From contig CALAHF010000019.1 in assembly GCA_937891465.1 (NCBI GenBank), forward strand, positions 55,683 to 119,682: 64,000 nucleotides of DNA, read 5' to 3'. Shown here piece after piece: positions 42,621 to 51,800 of this stretch. Source of the stretch: an uncultured Verrucomicrobiales bacterium (GTDB lineage: Bacteria > Verrucomicrobiota > Verrucomicrobiia > Verrucomicrobiales > DEV007). Numbering within the stretch: position 1 is the stretch's first letter; every line of letters starts with the position of its first letter. Both the position numbers and the translations under genes were made by a program. Under the pieces are notes generated by a model. That model saw only the letters and a list, made by a program, of their open reading frames with translations. It ran no database searches and was not told where the DNA came from.

Positions 42621-43859
42621 ATGAAAAACGTCCGTCGGCTCCCCATTATTTTTATCGTCATCACGCTGATGATCGATGCGATGGGCATTGGAATTATCGT
42701 TCCCGTGATGCCGGATTTACTCAGCGATATCAGCAAAAGTGATCTCGCTTCCGCTGCTGTCTGGGGAGGGATTCTTGCCACCGTTTTTGCCGTCATGCAG
42801 TTCGTTTGCGGCCCCCTGCTCGGCAACCTCTCCGATCGATACGGCCGCCGCCCCATCCTGCTGATATCGCTCGCAGTCATGGCTGTGGATTACCTGGTGA
42901 TGGCGATTGCAGGCTCCATTTGGATACTTCTCATCGCCCGGATCGTCGGAGGAATCACTGCGGCGACCTCCGCCACCGCGAACGCCTTTATCGCGGACAT
43001 TTCCAAACCCGAAGAAAAATCCGCCAACTTCGGGCTCGTCGGCGCGGCCTTCGGAATTGGGTTCGTCATCGGGCCCATGATTGGTGGGCTTTTAGGCGAT
43101 CAATTCGGCCCGCGCGCTCCTTTTTATGCGGCCGCCGGCGTTGCGGCACTCAATCTCATTCTCGGATTCTTCGTCCTGCCTGAAACGGTCACCGATAAAA
43201 TTAGACGGCCGTTCAAATGGGCCAAAGCCGATCCTTTCGCCGCGTTTCGCGACATCAGCAGCTTCCCCGGCCTTTCCAGACTTCTTGTTTTCTCTTTCCT
43301 CTTGGAATTTGCCTTCATCGTCTACCCCGCCATTTGGCCCTACTTTACCAAAGAGCGCTTTGGCTGGAGCCCTGGTATGGTGGGGCTTTCGCTCGGTGCC
43401 TACGGCATTTCCATGGCCCTCGTTCAGGCCGGTTTGATCCGCATCGTCATTCCGAAATTCGGCGAAGCACGTTGCATCCTCTTTGGCCTGATCATTGAAA
43501 TTTTCGGCTTTCTCGCGCTCGCCTTCGTCACCAATGGTGTCGTCGCCCTCATTATTATTCCGATCACTGCCCTCGGAGCACTCGTGACGCCGTCGCTTCA
43601 GGGAATCATGTCTCGCGCCACCTCCGATGACCGCCAGGGCGAACTTCAGGGAGTCATCACCTCGGTCCGCTCGGTTGCAATGATCCTTGCCCCGCTCGTG
43701 ATGACGCAACTTTTCAAACGGTTTGCCTCAAAAGGGGCCGATCCCTATCTCCCGGGCGCTCCCTTTTTGCTTTCAATGGTCTTGGTCATCGGCTGCTTTT
43801 TCGTGTTCCAATCGTATAAAAAAAGCACTCACACAATCCCCGATTCCACGATCAAATAG
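42621..43859 (+). CDS. TetA-like MFS transporter
   Basis: 412 aa from ATG 42621; the upstream 30 codons are Arg-rich and not membrane-like. Twelve predicted membrane helices. The MFS loop motif is GNLSDRYGRRPILLISL, and the Tet-family pattern continues in MIDAMGIGIIVPVMPDLL, ATANAFIADISKPEEKSANF and GPMIGGLLGDQFGPRAPFY, then GIMSRATSDDRQGELQGV. It is a proton-driven efflux pump; whether it exports tetracyclines or another compound cannot be told. Its last codons and stop lie inside a dispersed repeat. Confidence 0.88.
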   Translation: MKNVRRLPIIFIVITLMIDAMGIGIIVPVMPDLLSDISKSDLASAAVWGGILATVFAVMQFVCGPLLGNLSDRYGRRPILLISLAVMAVDYLVMAIAGSIWILLIARIVGGITAATSATANAFIADISKPEEKSANFGLVGAAFGIGFVIGPMIGGLLGDQFGPRAPFYAAAGVAALNLILGFFVLPETVTDKIRRPFKWAKADPFAAFRDISSFPGLSRLLVFSFLLEFAFIVYPAIWPYFTKERFGWSPGMVGLSLGAYGISMALVQAGLIRIVIPKFGEARCILFGLIIEIFGFLALAFVTNGVVALIIIPITALGALVTPSLQGIMSRATSDDRQGELQGVITSVRSVAMILAPLVMTQLFKRFASKGADPYLPGAPFLLSMVLVIGCFFVFQSYKKSTHTIPDSTIK

Positions 43860-43895
43860 GGTTCATTCATCGAACAGACAGGGTTCGATCGAAAA
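43845..43895. repeat. Dispersed 50-bp repeat, copy 10
   Basis: CACGATCAAATAGGGTTCATTC then ATCGAACAGACAGGGTTCGATCG. It overlaps the 3' end of the MFS gene; the TAG stop at 43857-43859 is part of the AATAGGG core. Confidence 0.85.
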
Positions 43896-43900
43896 GCCAG

Positions 43901-45328
43901 TCACACCAACTCGCGAATCACCTCTCCTTCGCCGACGAGATACTGCGGCCGACCGGTTGGATCAATCAACTGCGCACTCGTCAGATCGATACCCAAATTG
44001 TGATACAGCGTCGCAAAAACATCCTGAAAATGCACGGGCCGCTCGGTGGCCTCCGCCGCGCTGCGATCAGACGCACCAATCACCTGCCCAACGTTCATTC
44101 CGCCGCCAGCCATCATTCCCATCGACAACTTCGGCCAATGATCTCGCCCACCATTCGCATTAAACTTCGGTGTCCGGCCAAACTCACCCCACGCAACAAT
44201 CGTCACATCGTCGAGCATGCCGCGCTCATCCAAGTCCGTCACCAGCGCCCACAGCGCGTGATCCACAATCGGCCCTAGCTGCTCCATTCGGGAATTGTTA
44301 TTCCGGTGCGTGTCAAAATCACTGATCGAAACACTCACCACTCGTGCCCCCGCTTCCACCAACCGCCGCGCCATCAGCATTTTTCGAGCAGCCATCGGCC
44401 CCTCACTCGTTACCTGCGCGAGAGAATCAGTCCGCATGTCCGGCGTGTATTTTGCCAGCACCCTCGGATCTTCCTTCTCCAAATCCATTGCCTCAGCCAA
44501 TCGGCCGGACGTTAAAATATTCATGGCCTGCTGGGTGAATTCATCCATCGCCGCGATCTGATCACTCCCTTTATCCAACTGCCGCTTCACCGTATCCAAA
44601 TTTGAAAGCAACGAGGCTCGATCTTCCAAGCGCCCCATCGTCATACCATCACTGAGCCCAAGCTGAGCGCCCTGCCCTTTTGCACCAAGCCGTTTCAGCT
44701 CGCCTTTCATTGAAGACTCCAATTCACGATGAAATATCTTCGAAATATCCGGTCGGAAAGGCTGATTCACCGGCCCGAGAAAACCCGGCCTTGCCGAATT
44801 CCTCACCTTTCCCCGGCCCTGCAAGATATCGACAAACGCCGGGATCGGATCATCCGGTTTGCCCAGCAATTTATTTACGATGCATCCCATCGCAGGCCGA
44901 CCGCCAATGCTCTGCAGATCGCGCTGCGCAAATCCCGACTGACACTGAAACGCATCATGCCGCGCCGCCGAACCGACCAGTGACCTCAAAAACACAAACT
45001 TATCCGCAATCGACGCCACCTTCGGCATCAGTTCAGTGAGGTGCACCCCCGGCAAATTTGTCGGAATCGACGCAAACGGACTTCGCAAATCCGACGGCGC
45101 CTCCGGCTTTGGATCAATTAAATCCATCTGAGGCGGCCCGCCATCCAGGTGAATGTTGATGATCGCTTTGTGGCTCGATCCTACGCCCGAAGTTGCTTCC
45201 GCCCGCAACAAATCCGCCAGCGAAAAGCTGCTCCCAATTCCAGCGAGAGTTCCCGCTTTGAGAAAGCTCCGCCGCGCAACCCCATCGCATCGGGTTTGCT
45301 TAGAACGGTCGCCGAGAATCGTCAGCAT
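43901..45328 (-). CDS. Tat-exported DUF1501 protein
   Basis: 475 aa from Met 45328 (an upstream in-frame Met at 45409 gives an atypical start). The N-terminus MLTILGDRSKQ with CDGVARRSFLKAGTLAG is the classic DUF1501 twin-arginine signal. Family marks: INIHLDGGPPQMDLIDPKPE, NLPGVHLTELMPKVA, DKFVFLRSLVG, LVEAGARVVSVS, WGEFGRTPKFNANGGRDHW and GASDRSAAEATERPVHFQDV. These sulfatase-fold-like proteins normally sit next to DUF1553/PSD1 cytochrome genes; no such neighbour is present. The function is unproven. Confidence 0.92.
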   Translation of the reverse strand: MLTILGDRSKQTRCDGVARRSFLKAGTLAGIGSSFSLADLLRAEATSGVGSSHKAIINIHLDGGPPQMDLIDPKPEAPSDLRSPFASIPTNLPGVHLTELMPKVASIADKFVFLRSLVGSAARHDAFQCQSGFAQRDLQSIGGRPAMGCIVNKLLGKPDDPIPAFVDILQGRGKVRNSARPGFLGPVNQPFRPDISKIFHRELESSMKGELKRLGAKGQGAQLGLSDGMTMGRLEDRASLLSNLDTVKRQLDKGSDQIAAMDEFTQQAMNILTSGRLAEAMDLEKEDPRVLAKYTPDMRTDSLAQVTSEGPMAARKMLMARRLVEAGARVVSVSISDFDTHRNNNSRMEQLGPIVDHALWALVTDLDERGMLDDVTIVAWGEFGRTPKFNANGGRDHWPKLSMGMMAGGGMNVGQVIGASDRSAAEATERPVHFQDVFATLYHNLGIDLTSAQLIDPTGRPQYLVGEGEVIRELV

Positions 45329-45427
45329 GGGGTTACAATAAACGGATTGCTGAAACTGGGTAGTGCGCGGTTGCGGGAGGTCAGGTAAACCGCCCTTCAT
45401 CAATCGCATCCACTTTGGGAATCACAT

Positions 45428-45478
45428 TTCACGATCAAACAGGGTTGATTCATCGATCAAACCCTGTTGATTCGTGAA
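45428..45478. repeat. Dispersed 50-bp repeat, copy 11 (most symmetrical copy)
   Basis: TTCACGATCAAACAGGGTTG, then ATTCATCGATCAAACCCTG and TTGATTCGTGAA. The outer arms TTCACGA and TCGTGAA, and the AACAGGGTT/AACCCTGTT cores, are almost perfect inverted repeats. It ends 2 bp before the ATG of the next gene. Confidence 0.9.
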
Positions 45479-45480
45479 CT

Positions 45481-46266
45481 ATGACAGAAGGCTCCGATTT
45501 CCAATCTTATCTCGACTTTGCCCGCACGACGGCTCGGGAAGCGGGCGCGTTGACGCTGGAATATTTTCAGACAGACGCGGCTCCGGCGGAATACAAATCG
45601 GATGACACGCCGGTGACGATTGCGGATAAAAAAGCGGAAGAATTGATTCGTGAGCGGATCACGGCTGCCTATCCAGATCATCAAATCGTGGGCGAAGAAT
45701 TCGGCGAAGACAAGGAATCGACGGCGTCACATCGCTGGATTATTGATCCGATTGATGGCACAAAATCATTCGTTCACGGAGTCCCACTTTATGCAGTGCT
45801 TCTCGCGTTGGAGATTGATGGTCGGGTCGAAGTCGGTGTCGCATATTTCCCGGGGCTCGACGAGATGGTTTCCGGAGCGACAAATCTCGGAGCGTGGTGG
45901 AACGACAAACCGTGCAAACTTTCTGAAGAAGCGGCGATTGATCGCGCGGTGTGTTGCCACATCGACACAGCGTATTTTGGGAAAAATGGAAAGGGCGAGG
46001 CGTGGAACCGTTTGCAAAAAGCGGTCTACTACAACGCCGGCTGGTGCGATGCCTACGGCTACTTGCTCGTTGCGACCGGTCGTGCCGAAGTCATGCTCGA
46101 TCCGGTGATGGCGGTGTGGGATTGCGGTCCTTTCCCTCCAATTTTTCGCGAAGCGGGCGGGTATTTCGGCGATTGGCAAGGCAACGACGGCAAGATCCAT
46201 GCCGGGGAAGCGATGGCGACGACGAAGGCGCTGTTGCCCGATGTGCTGGCGCTTTTGAAAGGGTGA
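45481..46266 (+). CDS. Inositol-monophosphatase-fold phosphatase, histidinol-phosphatase (HisN)-like
   Basis: 261 aa. The metal-site motifs are DDTPVTIADKKAEE, VGEEFGED with Glu, the signature WIIDPIDGTKSFVHGVP, and VWDCGPFPPIFREAGGYFGD. The segment GWCDAYGYLLVATGRAEVML is characteristic of the HisN branch, so dephosphorylation of histidinol phosphate is the best guess, with inositol monophosphatase as the alternative. The start codon is 2 bp downstream of a repeat that may have replaced its original leader. Confidence 0.85.
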   Translation: MTEGSDFQSYLDFARTTAREAGALTLEYFQTDAAPAEYKSDDTPVTIADKKAEELIRERITAAYPDHQIVGEEFGEDKESTASHRWIIDPIDGTKSFVHGVPLYAVLLALEIDGRVEVGVAYFPGLDEMVSGATNLGAWWNDKPCKLSEEAAIDRAVCCHIDTAYFGKNGKGEAWNRLQKAVYYNAGWCDAYGYLLVATGRAEVMLDPVMAVWDCGPFPPIFREAGGYFGDWQGNDGKIHAGEAMATTKALLPDVLALLKG

Positions 46267-46274
46267 AGGCGGAA

Positions 46275-46382
46275 GGAATCGGGGATCAGGAGTCGGGATT
46301 CAGGGCTAGCTTCAGACTGCTGGGCACGAAAAAAGGATTCAGAGCACAATGCCCTGAATCCTGATTCCAAAATCCTAATTCC
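46275..46382. repeat. Inverted repeat of the GGGATTCAGG family, probable bidirectional terminator
   Basis: The arms 46275-46306 and 46351-46382 (32 nt) are imperfectly complementary (for example GGATTCAGGGC with GCCCTGAATCC). It fills the gap between two convergent genes. Related sequence occurs at 25020-25040, 39553-39585 and the right end. Confidence 0.7.
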
Positions 46383-46390
46383 TTCTTATC

Positions 46391-47737
46391 CTACAACGCC
46401 CAACCATCGCGGTAGTTGTGATTCACCAGCTTGTCCGCATCGGCGTTGCCAGTAGTCATTTTCTCGGCGTCCCAATTCAAGACGGTTCCAGGACCAACGA
46501 TCGTGCCAATCGCACCTAGCAAAAGCGTCTCAGTCAGAGGAACGGCGACATCAAAATTAGACTTCGCCATCTCAGGTTTACCAGCTCGGATCGCAGCGTA
46601 GAATTCCTTGTAGTGGCCGGAAGATCGTTCTTCGGTTTTCTCGGGTGACTCAAATTTCGACCGATTTGCATCGATGATCTCTGGATTTCCGCCATGGCTG
46701 CCATGCATCATGGTGTGCTTGCTACCGTGAAAAACACATCCATTATCGGGAGTCTTCTTATCATCAGCCATTCCGTCAACACGAGGAATTTTATACTGTC
46801 CGTCATACCACGTCAGCTTGACGGGCGGAGCGTCACCGCGAGCCGCAAAAGTGTAATGAATGATGCAGCTTGAGGGGTGAGAATCCTTTTCGCTGCTCGG
46901 CGTTTTGCGGTCAGCCTTTTCAATTTCGATAGTTTCAGGCAATCCAAGATCGAGAGCCCACATGGGGTGATCGATGATGTGCGCGCCCATATCGCCGAGT
47001 GCCCCGGTGCCGTAATCAATCAAGCCACGCCATTTGAACGGTGCGATTTTGCTGGAGAATGCTTTCTCAGGCGCAGGCCCAAGCCAGAGATCCCAGTTCA
47101 TCCATGGTGGAACGTCTTCGGCGGCTGGACGCACAATATCCTGCGGCCAAATAGGGCGGTTTGTGCGGCACTCAACTCGCTCGACAACGCCGATCGAACC
47201 GGATTTCACAAATTCATTGGTCCGACGCGCGCCTTCAGCAGCGTGCCCGGTGTTGCCCATTTGAGTGCAAAGCCCGCGAGCTTTGGCTTCTTTATGAAGC
47301 GCGCGTGCTTCGGAAATTGTAAGCGTCAGCGGCTTCTCGACATACACGTGTTTGCCCATTTTGATCGCCGCCATCGCAGCAACGGCGTGCGTGTGATCAG
47401 GGGTGGAAATGGCAACGGCGTCAATGTTGTCGCCCTCTTTTTCCAGCATCTCCCGCCAGTCGGTGTAAAACTTTGCGTTGGGATATTTCTGGATCGAACC
47501 CGCGCAGCGCTTTTCATCAACGTCAGCAAAAGCATACACATTTTCACCCGCAGAAGCTGTTCCGCCGATGTTGGCCGCGCCGCGACCACCCGCTCCGATG
47601 AAAGCCACGTTCAGCTTTTCATTGGGAGATTGCGCCCACACATTGCCCGGTAGGACATTCAATGAAGCACCCGCCGCTCCGGCTGCCGTGGCACCGATAA
47701 ACCGGCGTCGTGAAAAATTTGAGGAGTTTGTTGTCAT
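46391..47737 (-). CDS. Tat-exported Gfo/Idh/MocA family oxidoreductase
   Basis: 448 aa. A twin-arginine signal (SRRRFIGATAAGAAGASLNV) precedes the Rossmann domain (LNVAFIGAGGRGAANIGG, AVAISTPDHTHAVAAMAAIK, KHVYVEKPLT with the catalytic Lys). The C-terminal alpha/beta domain contains PPWMNWDLWLGPAP and GALGDMGAHIIDHPMWALDL, as in PVC members. It should oxidise or reduce a sugar with a tightly bound NAD(P) in the periplasm. It is monocistronic or the last gene after fabD (116-bp gap). Confidence 0.92.
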   Translation of the reverse strand: MTTNSSNFSRRRFIGATAAGAAGASLNVLPGNVWAQSPNEKLNVAFIGAGGRGAANIGGTASAGENVYAFADVDEKRCAGSIQKYPNAKFYTDWREMLEKEGDNIDAVAISTPDHTHAVAAMAAIKMGKHVYVEKPLTLTISEARALHKEAKARGLCTQMGNTGHAAEGARRTNEFVKSGSIGVVERVECRTNRPIWPQDIVRPAAEDVPPWMNWDLWLGPAPEKAFSSKIAPFKWRGLIDYGTGALGDMGAHIIDHPMWALDLGLPETIEIEKADRKTPSSEKDSHPSSCIIHYTFAARGDAPPVKLTWYDGQYKIPRVDGMADDKKTPDNGCVFHGSKHTMMHGSHGGNPEIIDANRSKFESPEKTEERSSGHYKEFYAAIRAGKPEMAKSNFDVAVPLTETLLLGAIGTIVGPGTVLNWDAEKMTTGNADADKLVNHNYRDGWAL

Positions 47738-47853
47738 AAAGAATTTAAGAAATCTTCCTAAATTCTAAAAGTCTGCCATCTGGAAACAAGCCCCGATTTG
47801 TGGCCCATTTGAGTGGGGTGATTCGACAACCCGCCTCTTTTCATTCGAAAAAT

Positions 47854-48786
47854 TTACTCAGCAGCCGACAGCGTTTCGATCGCCGCTTTTAACGAATCTG
47901 CATCGCTCACGGAGATCACGGTGGCGCTGCGATCAATCCGCTTCATCAATCCGGCAAGGACCTTACCGGGGCCAAGTTCGAGAAATGTCGTCTCGCCGCG
48001 TTTGATGAATTGCCGAATCGATTCAGTCCACCGAACGGAGCCACTGACTTGGGCTTCGAGTGTTTTGCGAATGTCGTTAGCGTCAGAAACTTCCCGCGCT
48101 TCGAAATTACAAACCACAGGAACGCTTGGCGTTTTTACATCGAGATTAGCCAACTCGCCGGCCAGCTTTTCCTGAGCAGGCATCATCAAACGTGAATGGT
48201 AGGCACCGGCGACATCCAATTTTTTGGCCAATTTGATTCCAGCCGCTTTTGCATTCTCGAGCGCTTTGTCGATTCCTGCCGTGGTTCCCGAAAGCACGAT
48301 TTGTCCCGGCGCATTGAAGTTCGCGACATCCACATCACTTTCTACCGCCAAATTTTTCACCACGTCTTCATCGCCGCCGATCATCGCAGCCATTGCGCCT
48401 TCGGTTGAATCCGTCGCTTCTTCCATAAACTGGCCGCGCTTCGCAACGATTCCCAATCCAGTTTCAAAGTCGAACGTTCCTGCAGCAGTATGTGCGGTGA
48501 ATTCTCCGAGCGAAAGCCCGGCTGTTCCCGCAATCTCAACATGCTCACGAATCAATTCCAAACAAGCCAGACCGTGAACGAAGAGCGCAGGCTGACAGCG
48601 TGACGTGCGGGTCAGTTCTTCCTGCGGCCCTTCGAACATCACATCCGAAAGTGAAAAGCCGAGAATTTCATCCGCTTTTGCAAACAGGCTTTGAGCCGAC
48701 GGATACTTCGCAGCCAAATCTTTACCCATGCCAACAGCTTGAGCACCTTGACCAGCGAATAGAAGAACAACACGTTTTTTTGCCAT
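47854..48786 (-). CDS. fabD: Malonyl-CoA:ACP transacylase FabD
   Basis: 310 aa from Met 48786. Motifs: VLLFAGQGAQAVGMGKDL, the nucleophile in AGLSLGEFTAHTAAG, QCQ-like region replaced by RGQFMEEATDSTEGAM, and VAGAYHSRLMMPAQEKL with the catalytic His; the C-terminus has FLELGPGKVLAGLMKRI. It loads malonyl groups on ACP for fatty-acid synthesis. It lies 88 bp after the AsmA-like gene; other fab genes are not in the window. Confidence 0.93.
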   Translation of the reverse strand: MAKKRVVLLFAGQGAQAVGMGKDLAAKYPSAQSLFAKADEILGFSLSDVMFEGPQEELTRTSRCQPALFVHGLACLELIREHVEIAGTAGLSLGEFTAHTAAGTFDFETGLGIVAKRGQFMEEATDSTEGAMAAMIGGDEDVVKNLAVESDVDVANFNAPGQIVLSGTTAGIDKALENAKAAGIKLAKKLDVAGAYHSRLMMPAQEKLAGELANLDVKTPSVPVVCNFEAREVSDANDIRKTLEAQVSGSVRWTESIRQFIKRGETTFLELGPGKVLAGLMKRIDRSATVISVSDADSLKAAIETLSAAE

Positions 48787-48874
48787 GATTTTTTGTGCGC
48801 CCAATCAAGACAGGAAACAGAATGATGCAAGTTTTCAGTTCAAACTGAACGCGACTTTCCAACGAATCGAAAAA

Positions 48875-51800
48875 TCACTCAGCCCCTTCAGCCGCGACCT
48901 TTTTCTTGCGCCAATCGTGCACATTCACGTTCAGCTCCCGCTTCCCGGTATCCCCTTCCAGCTTCATTTGCAGCCAGCCATCCCGATTTAAAAAGTAAAG
49001 TTCCCCGCTGCCGGATTCGTATTCAAAAACCTTAAACGTCTCCAATCCCAGCTTCGTAATACTTTGCTGAAGCATCGACCACTCGTCCGGAAGCTCCTTT
49101 AAAATTTCATCCACTTTTGTCACGTTGAACTTCCCGGGTTCGAGAATCTGAAAATCCCCCGTGGTCTCGCCAAATTCCAGCCCAACGCCCTGTGACACGA
49201 TTTTTGCGGTGACTTTTCCATCCATAAAAAATTGCTCTGGCGCGATTATTCCAGTCAGCGGCCCCATTTCCATCTCGGTTCCAGCCATCCATGCATCCCA
49301 CTTTCCGGTTTCATTCAGGTAAATATTGAACTGCCCCTCGGCGTAGCCGGAATAGGCGTTTCCTCCGAATTTTCCGTATATCCCATCGGCGTCGTAAGTG
49401 ACCGTCAAATACATATTTTCAGCTTCAAATTGCTTCCACGCTGCCCGATCGAGCTCGAACGTCTGCACCAAATTGTTGTCAGCTTGTTTCAGAGGAATAT
49501 TAAAATCGATAACTCCCTTCAACCCGAAAAGTTGGACTTTCTGATTCGGAAATTCATAGACATATTGCTCATCGGGAATCTCCAATTTGAGCGCGATTTC
49601 GCCTTTCTCCATGTTCGTCTCGGCCTCGAAGGGAAACGGTACGATTCCTACTGGATACCCAACCGGTGCGATGATGATTTTTCCAAAATGCGCTGCAATC
49701 GTTCCGATTTCCCAACTGGGAACTTCTGCATCAGCAGCGGCTTCAATAGCAAGATCAGCCCCTGGTTTTTCTTCAAGCCCCTCTGAAGTTCCCTCATTTT
49801 GCGCCCGATACTTTTTCTGATATTCAATCCACCAAAACAGCCCCTGCCCCACGTAAAGATTCGGCCCCAGGAGATCGATCTTTTCAATCCGCTGCCTCAT
49901 CAAGCCCGCCAACGAAAATTCCACAAACACCGTCGGTAACTCCGCCACGCGAATGAATCCGTCATAGGGGTCCATGATTTCGATTCCCGTTAGCTCGATT
50001 TTTTGCAGCTTTTCGTTTTTCAAAAGCCCCTCACCGGTCAACAGCACATCCTCAATCGTGGTCTCAAGCGCAAATTCCAGCCCCTCGATTTGCGGAACCA
50101 AAGACTCAAATTGCACCTGACTTTGGGTGACCTGCAGAGTCCCTATTTCCCAACCTTTTTCGGGCGGCGCCGGTGAATTCAAAGCCGAATCAGCCAGAGC
50201 TGGCGTTGCCGCATTATCAGCAGCCACCGGATTCTCAATTTTTTCCTCATTTTGCTTCCCTGCCTCGGGCTTACCAGCATCTTCCCCCTTCAACGCGTCA
50301 GCGCTCTCCTCAGCGCCTTCCTCTCCAGCCATTGTTTTCAATCCCTCGCCGATCTTTATCGCCGCTCCGGAAATTTTCACCTTCTCGATCCGTTGGTCAC
50401 GTTGTAAACCAACTGCCGTCAGATCAATCATCAGTTGCTCTACAAACACAACATCATGTTCTGAAACCCCCGCAATCCGAATCGGACGAGCTTCACCCTG
50501 TATCGGATCATTCGGGAAAAGCCCTCCCAATCGCGGCGGTTCATCCACCTTGACCGGTTTCGACGTCGTGGCTGCCCGCGCATGATTTCGCACCCGCATA
50601 TCCGAAAAAATCGCACGATAACCTGGATTCGATTCAGCGTCAGAATTCACGACCGCCGGTTCAGTCATGATTGAAAAATCGCCAATGACCTTTGGCACTT
50701 TTCCGCCCCCAATTTTTGTATCAACCACCACCCGGCCATCCGATATTTTCAAATCCCCAACCCGCCAGATTGGTTTTTTCTCCGCTACTTCCGATTCTAA
50801 ATCAGGCACAGTTTCTTCAGCGTTTTCCACTGTTTTAGACTCGAACCATTTTCCGCCGGATGCGTCAGTCACCTCAAAAACCGGCTGAACGATCGCCAAC
50901 GAATCCACCTGATGTTGCTTTATCAAATCCGACCATTCAAACTCCGCGCGCGCTGCGGGGAAAGATGCAATCGGCCCGATTTCTGAATCTACCGCGACGC
51001 CGGGACTCCACATTTCAAAGGTATCCAGCCAAACCCGCTGCAAACCAGTCGTTGTGAATCCAGCCTCCCCGCCAATCTCCAGTCCGGCAAAATTTGCATT
51101 CACTCCCGAATGAATTTCCGGCATCATTTCGCCCAAATCCGACATCACAAAATCGGCATCCCAAATTTCAAATTGGGTCACAAAAAACGGCTTTCCAGTC
51201 TCCGTGGATTTCTCTTTTTTTGGCGACTTTTCATCCGATTCTGCTTTCTGAAAAACCTTCATGGTTTCCTTCGAAAGCAAGACGTTGGGATTTTTCAAAA
51301 TTAGCGAGTTTACGCGGTTCAGTTCGAATAAGTCCAACCAATCCGCCCGCAGCTCGATCGATTCGACCTCCGCCAAACCGTCACCAACGACAACATCTGC
51401 GAGTTTCAAATCCAACATTTCCCCCGCGTAAAACATCACCTCACCCCAGCGGAAATCGGACCAATCGAATCCCGTTCCAAAAGAAATATTTGGCACGCCA
51501 TCAAACTCCTGAACGGCAAACTCGCCTTCTCTCAGAAAAACGCGCTTAATCTGCAGCGAGCCGTAATTCGTTTTTTCACGATCCAATAGAGTTGGTTCGT
51601 CGAACGTACCCTGTTCGTTCGTAGAATCCGATTTCGGGAACCAGGCGGGAGTGAATGTCACTTTCGGAGAAAAGATCCCAAACTCCTCGACTGAAATCCG
51701 CTGAAAATTGGGCGATAGCAACAAAGTGACGTCAATGTCATCGATTGTTCCAAATTCTGCTTCGAGGCCAATTTCGATATTCGAAAAACGGAGCCGCATG

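Noticed and set aside
43092..43709. Minus-strand frame of 205 codons over the MFS gene
   Set aside because: The charged, Asp/Arg/Gly-rich translation is the usual shadow of a membrane-protein gene.
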